Source: Rhodanobacter denitrificans (GTDB taxonomy: Bacteria; Pseudomonadota; Gammaproteobacteria; Xanthomonadales; Rhodanobacteraceae). Taken from it: a DNA stretch of 64,000 nucleotides. Below the pieces are notes generated by a model, which saw only the letters and a list, made by a program, of their open reading frames with translations, had not been told where the DNA came from and ran no database searches. The stretch is from the NCBI GenBank assembly GCA_003241385.1, contig QFPO01000008.1:128182-192181 (forward strand). Reading direction: 5' to 3'. This document shows, piece after piece, positions 51,194-60,994 of this stretch; position 1 is the stretch's first letter; each line of letters starts with the position of its first letter. The position numbers and the translations under genes were made by a program.

Positions 51194-51368
51194 TCCTTGC
51201 GCTGCACCGCGTCGCAGTCGGCGGCGCAGCCCGGCGTGATCGCGCGGCGTGCCGACGCACGAAATGCCGGCGTGACGCGCCACGCGCTTCCTGACCTGAC
51301 GTTCTGATGGAAAGTCGACGATCCGCGCAGTGACTGGGCGGACGCCGCCGCATGCCCGACCGAACTGC

Positions 51369-53096
51369 TCAGCGGCCGGGGTCGATCTCGACGCGGAACT
51401 CGCCGCTCTCGCCGGCTTCGGCCCCGACGTCGATGCGCCAGCCCGAGCGGAACTCGCCGGCGTCCGTGCTGCGCCAGTCGTGCACGCCCAGGCGCGCCGA
51501 TTCGGGAGACAGCACGCGCAGCCGCAGCGCGCCGGCCCGCGCCTCACGGCCGTCGACGACGGGCTGCTGCGGTACGTCGAGCTGGAACACCGCACGCGTG
51601 CCGGCGGCCACCGCGTAGCGGTCGACGATCTGCAGCCGGCCGTCCTCGGCGAAGCGCAGCTCGCGCGTCCAGCTCCGCACCGCGCTGCCGCTACCGTAGG
51701 CGGGACTGAGGTCGGCCTTGACGGTCAGCGCACCATCGGCCGCGCGATCGGCCGTCATCGTCGAGGTCGTGCCCTCGCGCTGCGGCAGCACCGCGCCGTC
51801 GCGCTCGAAGCGCAGCACGTTGTGCACCTCGGTGCCCTGCTGGATGCCGCTGCGCGTCCAGATGTTCTCGGTGACCGCGAGCCAGCCGCCGCGGTACAGC
51901 ATGAAGCCGCCCTGGTCCTGATGCGCGTGGCTCTCGCTGTACGGCCCGGCCGTGAACGCGAGCCAGGTCGCGTCGCGGTCCCAGCCGGTCCGCGCGAACA
52001 GACGGCCGGTGCCGGTCGCGAGGTAGTCGCGCTCGGCCGGCGCATGGCCGCCGCTGCCGGCCGGCAGCAGGTCGTAGCGCGCATTGAAGCCGTGCGTCAT
52101 GCGCTGCAGCGGAATCTTCGACAGCCACCAGGTCGCCAGATCGCGCACGGCCGCATCGCGCGTCAGCGCGCGCGCCTCGAGCATCAGCCGCCGCTGGTAG
52201 TCGTAGATCTCCGGCTGCGAGACGCGCGCCTGGTCGCCGAGCGGCGCGAACTGCGTGAAGTCCGGCACCGTCGCATGCACCCAGAAGCGGATCGTGTCGT
52301 CAAGATGGCCGTTGGCGGCGGCCAGATCCTCGCCGGTCGAATCGCGCCAGAGCCGGTACAGCGCGAACAGGCGCATCTGCGCGGTGCCGTAGCCGGTGCC
52401 CTCGCGGCTGCCGCCGCCCGGCAGCGCCGCGACGTACGCGGTCAGCGCCGGCAGCAGCCGCTCGCGTAGCCGCGCCAGCCAGGCCGCATCGTCGGCGGCC
52501 AGCGCCCAGCTCATCGTCGCCTCGAGAAAGCTGTAGTAGTAGTTGTTGCCGGGATTGTCGGTGCCCCAGCCGGACCACGGAGTCGCGCGATCGCCCCAGC
52601 GCGCCGCCGGCGGATTCCAGATGTTGGCCAGCGTGCGCTCGGCATAGGCGCGCCAGCGCGTGCGTTGCGCCGGGTCGGTGAATGCCGCGCAGACGTCGTA
52701 GCCGAGCGCGAGCGCGCCGATCATCGGGCCGGCCTCCAGATACGAGTCGCCGGCGACCGCCGGACGTTCGCCGGCCGCGATCGCGGTGTCGGCGGCCGTG
52801 ACCTGACGGTCGATCTCGCCGACCGCGAACTCGCAGTAGTGCTTCTTCCCGCTGATCCGGTACAGCAGCACTGCATCGGCCGGCGAGAAGCCGTAGCCGG
52901 GCCGGCCGGCGACGGCGGCGTCGACCCAGTCGCGGAAGCGACGGTACGCGGCCGAGCCGGTGTCGACGTAGTCCAGGTCGAGCTTGATCGCGGCCTGCGC
53001 CGACGGCGGCGATGCCACGAGCGCCAGCAGCACCGCCAGCGCGGCGGCGATCGCACACGCGCTGCGGCGGCCGCCGGCGCGCCTGCGCTCAGCCAT
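51369..53096 (-). CDS. Secreted heparinase II/III-type polysaccharide lyase 2
   Basis: A 575-residue exported paralogue of the lyase encoded at 49445-51157. It has the same landmarks: I-K-L-D-L-D-Y-V-D-T-G-S-A-A-Y at the mature start, E-G-T-G-Y-G, S-H-A-H-Q-D-Q-G-G-F, E-N-I-W-T-R-S-G-I-Q-Q-G-T-E and V-H-N-V-L-R-F. The signal peptide ends near Q-A-A (about 36). The F-x-N-G-F-D tail is absent (it ends E-I-D-P-G-R). Its start overlaps galE by eight bases, so it belongs to the right minus-strand transcript. The polymer made by the locus is the obvious substrate candidate, by context. Confidence 0.82.
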   Translation of the reverse strand: MAERRRAGGRRSACAIAAALAVLLALVASPPSAQAAIKLDLDYVDTGSAAYRRFRDWVDAAVAGRPGYGFSPADAVLLYRISGKKHYCEFAVGEIDRQVTAADTAIAAGERPAVAGDSYLEAGPMIGALALGYDVCAAFTDPAQRTRWRAYAERTLANIWNPPAARWGDRATPWSGWGTDNPGNNYYYSFLEATMSWALAADDAAWLARLRERLLPALTAYVAALPGGGSREGTGYGTAQMRLFALYRLWRDSTGEDLAAANGHLDDTIRFWVHATVPDFTQFAPLGDQARVSQPEIYDYQRRLMLEARALTRDAAVRDLATWWLSKIPLQRMTHGFNARYDLLPAGSGGHAPAERDYLATGTGRLFARTGWDRDATWLAFTAGPYSESHAHQDQGGFMLYRGGWLAVTENIWTRSGIQQGTEVHNVLRFERDGAVLPQREGTTSTMTADRAADGALTVKADLSPAYGSGSAVRSWTRELRFAEDGRLQIVDRYAVAAGTRAVFQLDVPQQPVVDGREARAGALRLRVLSPESARLGVHDWRSTDAGEFRSGWRIDVGAEAGESGEFRVEIDPGR

Positions 53097-54069
53097 AGCG
53101 CGGTGCGCGTTCCCAGGCCAGCGCGCTGCGCACGATCGCGTCGAGATCGTCGTAGCGCGGCTGCCAGCCGAGCAGGCGCTTGAGCGCCTCGCTGCGCGCG
53201 ATCAGCACCGGCGGATCACCGGCGCGGCGCGGCTGGTCGACGACCGCGAGCCGGTGCCCGGCCGCGCGTTCGACCGCCTCGATCACCTCGCGCACGCTGT
53301 AGCCGTGGCCGTAGCCGCAGTTGAGCGTGACCGAGTCGCCGCCGGCGCGCAGATGGTCCAGCGCGCGGACGTGCGCGTCGGCCAGATCCTCGACGTGGAT
53401 GTAGTCGCGGATGCAGGTGCCGTCCGGCGTCGCGTAGTCGGTGCCGAACACCGCCAGCTGCACGCGCTTGCCGAGCGCCTGCTCGCAGGCGACCTTGATC
53501 AGCAGCGTCGCCTTCGGCGTCGACTGGCCGACCCGACCGAGCGGATCACAGCCGGCGACGTTGAAGTAGCGCAGGATCACGTGACGCAGCGGTGTCGCCG
53601 CACTGAGGTCGCGCAGCATCGTCTCGCTCATCAGCTTCGAGCTGCCGTACGGATTGATCGGCCGTGTCGCGGTGTCCTCGTCGGCCTCGCCCGAGGCCGG
53701 CATGCCGTAGACCGCCGCGGTCGACGAGAACACGAAGTGGCGCACCCCGGCGGCCTGGCAGCAGGCCAGCAGATTGCGCGTCGCGCAGGTGTTGTTGCCG
53801 TAGTACTTGAGCGGATCGGCCACCGACTCGGGCACGACCGTATGCGCGGCGAAATGCATCACGGTGTCGATCGCGTGCTCGGCCAGCAGCGCGGCGACGA
53901 GGTCGCGGTCGCCGACGTCGCCGTGCACGAACGCGGCGCCGGTCACCGCCTCGCGAAAGCCGCTGACCAGGTTGTCGAGCACGACGACGCGCTCGCCGCG
54001 CGCGACCAGCTGCTGCACGACGTGGCTGCCGATGTAGCCGGCGCCGCCGGTGACCAGGATTGCACTCAT
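53089..54069 (-). CDS. galE: UDP-glucose 4-epimerase
   Basis: A 326-residue extended SDR: G-G-A-G-Y-I-G-S-H (8-16, NAD+ binding), F-S-S-T-A-A-V-Y-G (about 114-122) and the catalytic Tyr141/Lys145 in N-P-Y-G-S-S-K. R-Y-F-N-V-A-G, D-Y-I-H-V-E-D-L and the length are those of GalE. It interconverts UDP-glucose and UDP-galactose (or the N-acetyl forms), supplying galacto-sugars to the polymer. It lies 101 bases downstream of the outer-membrane barrel gene and overlaps lyase 2. Confidence 0.92.
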   Translation of the reverse strand: MSAILVTGGAGYIGSHVVQQLVARGERVVVLDNLVSGFREAVTGAAFVHGDVGDRDLVAALLAEHAIDTVMHFAAHTVVPESVADPLKYYGNNTCATRNLLACCQAAGVRHFVFSSTAAVYGMPASGEADEDTATRPINPYGSSKLMSETMLRDLSAATPLRHVILRYFNVAGCDPLGRVGQSTPKATLLIKVACEQALGKRVQLAVFGTDYATPDGTCIRDYIHVEDLADAHVRALDHLRAGGDSVTLNCGYGHGYSVREVIEAVERAAGHRLAVVDQPRRAGDPPVLIARSEALKRLLGWQPRYDDLDAIVRSALAWERAPRYG

Positions 54070-54169
54070 GCCCTACTCCCAATGGATCGTCGGCGCCGCA
54101 ACGGAATCGCGCCGCGGACGCCTGATGTTCCGGCCGGTCCGCGGGGCCGGTCGCTCGATGTGCCCCGGC

Positions 54170-55456
54170 TCAGCGCGTGTAGGACACGCGCAGATAGGCC
54201 TGGTTGTCGTCGAAATCGACGCCGTCGCCGGTGCTGTCGCGCTCGCCGCGCAGCAGGTCCAGCCGCCACGCCCAGTGGCGCGTCCACTGCTGGGTCAGGA
54301 AGACGCCGTAGCGGGTGTCGTCGTCGCGGCGGTCCAGGCCGATGAAGTTGCGCCGCTCGGCCGACATCACGAATCCGCCGCGCAGCTGCGGCCGCAGCCG
54401 ATAGCTGATCTCCCCGTTGAGGCCGCCGCCGCGCTGATCGACGCCGCGCGCGTCCTGTTCGTAGTCGAGCTTGCGCCAGTACGGCACGACGTGCAGGCCG
54501 AGCCGCTCGCCGGTGTAGGCGTAGCCGAGGTCGATGCGCTGCTCCAGGTACACGCCCGAATCGATCGACACGTCGCCGATCACGATGCCGGTGCCGCCGG
54601 TGCCGATCGCGCCGGGGTCGGCCATCATGTCGGTCGCCGCGTCCGAGTACTGGCGCGTCAGCGACAGGTTGAACGTGCTGCGCGCGCTCGGCCGCCAGCC
54701 CAGCGTCGCGCGTGCGAGCAGGCCGGAGCGGTCGTCGCGGTCGCGATAGTCGAAGCGCGAATAGCCGAGTACCGCGTCGAGATCGAGCACGGCGAGGTGG
54801 CTGGTGTAGCGGGCGAACAGGTCGTAGCGCGTGTAGCGCTCGAGGTCGTCCTCGTCGAAGTCGACGCGCTCGGTCTGCAGATTGGCCGACAGCTCGCTGG
54901 TGCTGCTCAGATCGTGGAACACGCGCAGCGCGCCGAGCAGGCGCCGCGAGTTGAACTCCTCGGTCTCCTCGGCGTAGCTGTCGACGTAGCGCAGTTCGGC
55001 CTGTCCGCGCAGCACCGGATTGAGCCGGAAGCGGAACGTCGGACCGGTCGCGAAGACGTTGGTCTGCTGCAGATTGGTCGGCGTGTCGGCCTGCAGCACG
55101 TTGATCGGCTGCAGGCCGAGCGCGTCCTGAAACGTCCAGGTCAGTCGCTCGGGCAGCAGCGTCCAGTTGACGATGCCGTCGAGCTGGCCGCGGAACTCGT
55201 CGTCGAACGCATTGCCGAGATAGTTGCGATACTCGGCCACGCCGCGTACCAGGGCCTGCACGGTCGCGCCCTGCTGCGACAGCGTGAAGTTGATGCCCGG
55301 GATCGCCACGTTCTGGCTGACCGAGTCGTCCTGGCTCAGATTGATGTTGTCGCTGTGGAGCAGGCCCAGCTCGAGCGTGTAGTCCAGCTGCACCGCACCG
55401 GCCGGCGCCGCCAGCACCGCCAGCACGCCGGCGGCCAATCGGTTCAGACGCATCAT
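54170..55456 (-). CDS. Outer-membrane beta-barrel protein of the export operon
   Basis: A 428-residue protein with a signal peptide (cleavage near A-G-A-V-Q, about 22). The mature part begins L-D-Y-T-L-E-L-G-L-L-H-S-D-N-I-N, the pattern of TIGR03016/DUF560-like barrels associated with exosortase-A exopolysaccharide loci. Alternating strands run to the C-terminal A-Y-L-R-V-S-Y-T-R. A barrel for passage or anchoring of the polymer in the outer membrane is inferred. GGGAG seven bases before ATG 55456 supports the start. It is 100 bases downstream of the CpsD-like gene. Confidence 0.8.
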   Translation of the reverse strand: MMRLNRLAAGVLAVLAAPAGAVQLDYTLELGLLHSDNINLSQDDSVSQNVAIPGINFTLSQQGATVQALVRGVAEYRNYLGNAFDDEFRGQLDGIVNWTLLPERLTWTFQDALGLQPINVLQADTPTNLQQTNVFATGPTFRFRLNPVLRGQAELRYVDSYAEETEEFNSRRLLGALRVFHDLSSTSELSANLQTERVDFDEDDLERYTRYDLFARYTSHLAVLDLDAVLGYSRFDYRDRDDRSGLLARATLGWRPSARSTFNLSLTRQYSDAATDMMADPGAIGTGGTGIVIGDVSIDSGVYLEQRIDLGYAYTGERLGLHVVPYWRKLDYEQDARGVDQRGGGLNGEISYRLRPQLRGGFVMSAERRNFIGLDRRDDDTRYGVFLTQQWTRHWAWRLDLLRGERDSTGDGVDFDDNQAYLRVSYTR

Positions 55457-55556
55457 GTGATCGCTCCCTTCCCGCACCGTGCCGGTCGCGCCGAGCCGCG
55501 CCTCCGGCCGCCCGCGCCGGCCGCTGCCGGCACGCCCTGCCCGCATCGCGCGCCGC

Positions 55557-56333
55557 TCACGGCGGATGGTTGAAGACGATGCCGGCCAACTTGTTCGGAT
55601 CGAAACCGGCCACGGCCTGCGCGATCGCCTTCGGCGATTCGCGGCCGTAGCCGACCACCAGCACGACGAAATCGGCCAGGTCCGCCAGGATGCGCGCGTC
55701 GGGCGAGCCCTTCACGGCCGGACCGTCGAGGAACAGATAGCGGTCCGGATAGCGGCTGCGCAGCGAGTCGATCAGCGCGCGCATGCGGAACGAGGAGAAG
55801 TACTCCGCGCCCATCTCGCGCGATTTGCCGGTCGGGATCAGGCGCAGGCGCGGCACGCCGGTCGGATAGAACGCCTTCTCGATGCCCTGCGAGGGATGCT
55901 CGAGATAGTCGATCAGGCCGCCGTCCTTCGGGTCGATGCCGAGCGTCTTGTGCTGGCTCGGATGGCGCAGGTTGCAGTCGATCAGCAACGCGGTCCTGGC
56001 CTCGTCGAACGCGAACGCCGCGGCCAGGTTGCGCGCGACGAAGCTGCCGCCCGAACCCGGTCCGATCGGCGCGACCATCGTGACGAAGTTGTGCTCGCCG
56101 CCCATCGCGAGCAGCTTGGTGCGGATCTCGCGGAATGCGTCGGCCTGCTGGCGCGCGCCTTCGCGATGGATCAGGCGGCGTTCCTCGAGCTGGCGCGGCG
56201 CGAGCAGCGCGGTCTCGCCCATGCGCGCGATCGAGCGGCTCGCCGAGGCGCGCTGCGCGAGACCGCCGGCGCCGGCCTGCAACGCGTCACCGACGCGGTC
56301 GGGCAGCGACTTGTCCGGTTCGTTCTGAGTCAT
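55557..56333 (-). CDS. CpsD/BY-kinase-like ATPase with a degenerate Walker A
   Basis: A 258-residue MinD-like protein of the bacterial tyrosine-kinase type that normally partners the Wzz-like protein. Walker A' is present (A-L-L-I-D-C-N-L-R-H-P, about 115-125), and Walker B is Y-L-F-L-D-G-P. The Walker A reads A-P-I-G-P-G-S-G-G-S-F (88-98): the P-loop Lys of G-x-x-x-x-G-K-S/T is replaced by Gly, and EpsG-type enzymes have Arg here. No C-terminal Tyr cluster follows; the protein ends G-I-V-F-N-H-P-P. A regulatory or structural role without normal ATP turnover is inferred. Its ATG overlaps the Wzz-like stop (ATGA). Confidence 0.82.
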   Translation of the reverse strand: MTQNEPDKSLPDRVGDALQAGAGGLAQRASASRSIARMGETALLAPRQLEERRLIHREGARQQADAFREIRTKLLAMGGEHNFVTMVAPIGPGSGGSFVARNLAAAFAFDEARTALLIDCNLRHPSQHKTLGIDPKDGGLIDYLEHPSQGIEKAFYPTGVPRLRLIPTGKSREMGAEYFSSFRMRALIDSLRSRYPDRYLFLDGPAVKGSPDARILADLADFVVLVVGYGRESPKAIAQAVAGFDPNKLAGIVFNHPP

Positions 56334-57889
56334 ATCGCCTTCGCCAGTCGCAGCCAGAACAGCAGCGCGTACGCCGCGACCACGCCGAGCACGATCAGCA
56401 CCGTCAGCATCGTGCGGAAGCGGGCGCGCAGGCGGTCGCGCGAGGTGGTGTAGGTCGGCACGCTCGCCAGTACCGGCACGCCGGCGATCTGCTCGAGCCG
56501 GTCGGCCGAGCGGATGCGCGGATCGAACTGCGCGAGCAGGAACAGCAGCCCGAGCGGAAACACCAGACCCAGTCCGATGCCGGCCATGCCGAAATGCGCG
56601 AAGCGCAGGCCGATCGGCTGCACCGGCAGCAGCGCTGGCTCCTGGATCCGGAACGACAGGCCGCGCTTCTCGGCGTCGAGGTTCATCGACACGCGCGCGT
56701 TCTCGCGCCGGCGCAGCAGATCCTGGTAGATGTCGCGGTTGACCTCGTAGTCGCGCGTCAGCTCGGCCAGCACGTTCTCGGAGTTGGCGATGCGGCGGCT
56801 GCGGTCGAGCTCGGCGGTCAGCATCGTGCTGCTGGCGTTGTAGCGCGACTCGATCGCGGCGATGTTGCGGCGCGTCTCGGCGAGGCGGCTCTTGAGTTCC
56901 TGGTAGAGCGGATTGAACTGCGCGTTCTCGTCGGTCGGCGCCATCGGGCTGCCGAGCGCGCGGCGCCGCTCGGCCGCGGTCTGCTCGAGGCGGATCGCCT
57001 CCTGCAGATCGGCCATCTGGTGGCGCACGCGGACCACGTCCGGATGCTGGTCGGTGTAGTTCAACAGCAGCCGGTCCAGCTGGCTCTGCAGCTCGACCAG
57101 CTGCAGGCGGTACTGCGACTCGCGCGTCTGCACCGCGCTGACGTCCGACTCGCCCGACAGCTGCGAGACCAGGGCCGACTCGCGCGAGCGCAGCTCCATG
57201 ATCTCCATGCTGGCGGTGTCGGTCTGGCGGCGCAGCTCGCTGATGCGCGCGTTGACGTCGGTCTCGGTGCCGGGACGCGCGTCGGGATTCTTGTTGCGGT
57301 AGTCCATCAGCTTGGCCTCCGCATCGGTCAGCTTGGTGTGGTACTCCTGCACCTGGCTGTCGACGAAGTTGTAGGCCTCGCGACTCTCGCGCTCCTTGGC
57401 GTCGAGACTTTCGTTGATGAAGAGCTCGGCCATGCTGCTGGCGACCTTGAACGCGCGCTCCGGGTCCGAATCGGTGTAGCTGATGCGGATCAGGTTCTCG
57501 CGCGGGCTGGCGATACGCGTGGCGTTCTTGATCTCCTCGATGCGCCGCTCCTGCTCGATCGCGCTCGGGTTGTCGGCGAGCCAGCCGCCGAGCTGCAGCA
57601 CCTCGTTCATGACCTTGCGGCCGAACACCACCTCGCGCGCGATCGCGGCGCGGTCGCCGACGCCGGTCGGCACCGCACGCCCTTCCATCAGCGGCTGGAT
57701 GATGTTGGTTTCCTGGACCAGGATCGTCGAGGCGGACTCGTACTTCTTCTTCCACATCACGCCGAGCACGAGCGCGGCCAGCGCGATCACCGCGAAGGTC
57801 ACGGCCAGCGCGACGCGGCGGCGCCAGGCCTCGCGCCCCATGATCGGCAGCAGCGAGGCGAGTGACGGCATCTGATCGTTCATGGGCAT
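56330..57889 (-). CDS. Wzz/Wzc-type polysaccharide chain-length protein (TIGR03007-like)
   Basis: A 519-residue inner-membrane protein: transmembrane segment near 25-45, a long periplasmic coiled coil (about 160-390), a conserved P-x2-P-x3-G-like segment A-L-L-P-V-Q-P-I-G (about 405-413), a second membrane segment (about 420-445), and a last one (about 490-512). It has no kinase domain. This matches the chain-length determinant proteins of exosortase-A-type exopolysaccharide loci (about 500-520). It should control polymer length together with the CpsD-like protein, to which it is coupled. The start M-P-M-N-D-Q has ATG 57889 with an alternative ATG at 57883. Confidence 0.88.
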   Translation of the reverse strand: MPMNDQMPSLASLLPIMGREAWRRRVALAVTFAVIALAALVLGVMWKKKYESASTILVQETNIIQPLMEGRAVPTGVGDRAAIAREVVFGRKVMNEVLQLGGWLADNPSAIEQERRIEEIKNATRIASPRENLIRISYTDSDPERAFKVASSMAELFINESLDAKERESREAYNFVDSQVQEYHTKLTDAEAKLMDYRNKNPDARPGTETDVNARISELRRQTDTASMEIMELRSRESALVSQLSGESDVSAVQTRESQYRLQLVELQSQLDRLLLNYTDQHPDVVRVRHQMADLQEAIRLEQTAAERRRALGSPMAPTDENAQFNPLYQELKSRLAETRRNIAAIESRYNASSTMLTAELDRSRRIANSENVLAELTRDYEVNRDIYQDLLRRRENARVSMNLDAEKRGLSFRIQEPALLPVQPIGLRFAHFGMAGIGLGLVFPLGLLFLLAQFDPRIRSADRLEQIAGVPVLASVPTYTTSRDRLRARFRTMLTVLIVLGVVAAYALLFWLRLAKAI

Positions 57890-57898
57890 GGCGCCGCG

Positions 57899-58516
57899 TC
57901 AGAACGCCCGTTCGGGCACGGTGACGACGTCACCGGCCTGGACCGGCAGATTGGTCGACAGGTCGCCCTTCTTGAGGATGCGGTCGAGCTTGATCGGGAA
58001 GGTCTTCACGCTGTCGCCTTCCTTGCGGTACAGCCGCGTGTTGTCGGCCGATGCGAACTCGTTGGTGCCGCCGGCGGCGAGCACCGCGTCGAGCACGCTC
58101 ATGCCCTGGCGGTACGGCAGCGACACCGGCTGGCGCACCGCGCCGGTCACGCGCACGCGCGCCAGGTACTCGTGACTGCGCAGCTCGGTCAGGATCACCG
58201 CCACCTGCGGATCGCGCACGTAGGTCGACAGCTTGCCCTTGATGTCCTCGGCCACGTCCTGCGGGTGGCGTCCGCCGGCGTCGACGTCGCCGATCAGCGG
58301 CACCGAGATCTTGCCGTCCGGCCGCACCGGCACCGAGACGCTGAGATCGGGATTGCGCCAGACCGACACCTGCACCACGTCGTCCACGCCGATCCGGTAG
58401 GTCTCGACCGGCGGCGGCACCGCCTGGACCTCGGGCAGCGCGTCCTGGGCGATCGCAGGGAGCGCCGCGACCAGCAGCACGACGGCCATTCCAAGCCGAC
58501 TCATCCACGCATTCAT
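57899..58516 (-). CDS. Wza-like polysaccharide export protein (TIGR03027-like)
   Basis: A 205-residue protein with a signal peptide (cleavage near A-I-A-Q-D, about 24) and no lipobox cysteine. Mature part: Y-R-I-G-V-D-D-V-V-Q-V-S-V-W (Poly_export motif, about 40-53), R-P-D-G-K-I-S-V-P-L-I-G (about 64-75), then one SLBB-like domain with V-T-G-A-V-R-Q-P. It ends V-Q-A-G-D-V-V-T-V-P. It is half the size of Wza and fits the short export protein of XrtA-type loci, forming part of the outer-membrane passage. It is the first gene of the operon controlled by the Crp/Clp-like site at 58567. Confidence 0.9.
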   Translation of the reverse strand: MNAWMSRLGMAVVLLVAALPAIAQDALPEVQAVPPPVETYRIGVDDVVQVSVWRNPDLSVSVPVRPDGKISVPLIGDVDAGGRHPQDVAEDIKGKLSTYVRDPQVAVILTELRSHEYLARVRVTGAVRQPVSLPYRQGMSVLDAVLAAGGTNEFASADNTRLYRKEGDSVKTFPIKLDRILKKGDLSTNLPVQAGDVVTVPERAF

Positions 58517-58542
58517 CGAACATCCCCTCTCGCGAGTGAAGA

Positions 58543-58582
58543 AGAGTAACCCAGCTGCGACTCAACTGTGAACCAGTTCACA
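58543..58582 (-). promoter_or_regulatory. Crp/Clp-like site with -10 box upstream of the wza-like gene
   Basis: TGTGA-ACCAGT-TCACA (58567-58582) is a perfect Crp/Clp consensus; its core GTGAAC-CA-GTTCAC is a perfect palindrome. On the minus strand TACTCT (58548-58543) could be the -10 box. That puts the centre of the palindrome near -38 to -42 from the start site, as in class II Crp promoters. It lies 51-66 bases before the start codon at 58516. Confidence 0.7.
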
Positions 58583-58650
58583 TTTTTATGCGGTTACGAC
58601 CGTGCGGCGGCGCCCCCGGTTCCGCTCGCCCCTCGCCCGGCAGGGATCCG

Positions 58651-58674
58651 GGCGCGGGGGACTGTGCCCGCGCC
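58651..58674 (-). terminator. Possible terminator hairpin after the 4-epimerase gene
   Basis: GGCGCGGG / CCCGCGCC form a perfect eight-base-pair stem, loop of eight, nine bases downstream of the epimerase stop codon on the minus strand. No T-tract follows, so termination may be partial. It separates the nucleotide-sugar pair from the export operon. Confidence 0.35.
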
Positions 58675-58682
58675 GCTACCCG

Positions 58683-59690
<1,008 letters not shown>

Positions 59691-59701
59691 GGGTCGGTCC
59701 T

Positions 59702-60994
59702 TCAGAGCCGGTCGTCGACGGCCGCGCGCGGCAGCGCCTGCTTGACGTCGAACAGCACGCAGTCGGCCTTGCCGAGCGCGCGGATCCGCTCGACGCCGAG
59801 CTCGGCGAACTGCCGGTGCGCGACCGCCAGGATGATCGCGTCGTACTTGCCGTCGACCAGCTCGGGCACCAGATCCAGCCCGTACTCGTGGCGAGCCTCC
59901 TCGGCGCTGACCCACGGATCGTAGACGTCGACGTTGGCGTTGTAGCTGGCGAGCTCGGCGACCACGTCGATCACACGCGTATTGCGCAGGTCCGGACAGT
60001 TCTCCTTGAACGCCAGGCCCAGCACCAGGATGTTGGAATGCGCCGCATGCACGCGGCGCTGCGTCATCAGCTTCACGACGCGCTGCGCGACGTGCTGGCC
60101 CATGCCGTCGTTGATGCGGCGGCCCGACAGGATCACCTCCGGGTGATAGCCGATCTGCTGCGCCTTGTGGGTGAGGTAGTACGGATCCACGCCGATGCAG
60201 TGGCCGCCGACCAGGCCCGGCCGGAACGGCAGGAAGTTCCACTTGGTGCCGGCCGCCGCGAGCACCTCGCTGGTGTCGATGCCCAGACGGTGGAAGATCA
60301 GCGAGAGCTCGTTGACCAGCGCGATGTTGAGGTCGCGCTGCGTGTTCTCGATGACTTTGGCCGCCTCGGCGACGCGGATGCTCGAGGCCTTGTGCGTGCC
60401 GGCCGTGATCACGCGCCGGTACAGCGCGTCGACGAAATCGGCCGCCTCCGGCGTCGAGCCGGACGTGACCTTCATGATCGTCTCGAGCCGATGCTGCTTG
60501 TCACCCGGGTTGATCCGCTCCGGACTGTAGCCGGCGTAGAAGTCGACGTTGAAGCGCAGGCCCGATTCGCGCTCGATGATCGGCACGCAGACCTCCTCGG
60601 TCGCGCCCGGATACACGGTCGACTCGAAGATCGCGACGCCGCCGCGGCGGATCGCCTGGCCCACCGTGCGGCTGGCCGACTCCAGCGGCTTGAGATCCGG
60701 CCGCTTCGCATCGTCGATCGGCGTCGGCACGGTGACGATGAAGACGTTGCACTCGGCGAGGTCCGCCTGATCGGCGCTGAAACGCAGCTGCGGCGTCGCC
60801 GCCAGTTCCTCCGGCGAGACTTCGAGCGTGTGGTCGCGATGCTGCCTGAGCTCGTCGATGCGCGCGCGATTGATGTCGAAGCCCAGGGTCGGCAGGACAC
60901 GGCCGAATCCGACCGCCAGCGGCAGTCCGACGTAACCGAGACCGATCACCGCGACGCGGGTCGCGTCCCGGCCCGGAAGGGCAGCAGCATCCAT
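59702..60994 (-). CDS. UDP-N-acetylglucosamine 6-dehydrogenase-like (TviB/VipA family)
   Basis: A 430-residue nucleotide-sugar dehydrogenase: V-I-G-L-G-Y-V-G-L-P (16-25), F-E-S-T-V-Y-P-G (123-130), the catalytic Cys266 in V-G-G-H-C-I-G-V-D-P-Y-Y and the group hallmark F-K-E-N-C-P-D-L-R-N-T-R-V. That last motif marks the TviB/WbpO group, which oxidises UDP-GlcNAc or UDP-GalNAc, more than the UDP-glucose group. With the 4-epimerase it would deliver UDP-hexosaminuronic acid, suiting the amidotransferases and lyases of the locus. ATG 60994 is chosen; the frame upstream is a low-complexity extension. Confidence 0.9.
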   Translation of the reverse strand: MDAAALPGRDATRVAVIGLGYVGLPLAVGFGRVLPTLGFDINRARIDELRQHRDHTLEVSPEELAATPQLRFSADQADLAECNVFIVTVPTPIDDAKRPDLKPLESASRTVGQAIRRGGVAIFESTVYPGATEEVCVPIIERESGLRFNVDFYAGYSPERINPGDKQHRLETIMKVTSGSTPEAADFVDALYRRVITAGTHKASSIRVAEAAKVIENTQRDLNIALVNELSLIFHRLGIDTSEVLAAAGTKWNFLPFRPGLVGGHCIGVDPYYLTHKAQQIGYHPEVILSGRRINDGMGQHVAQRVVKLMTQRRVHAAHSNILVLGLAFKENCPDLRNTRVIDVVAELASYNANVDVYDPWVSAEEARHEYGLDLVPELVDGKYDAIILAVAHRQFAELGVERIRALGKADCVLFDVKQALPRAAVDDRL

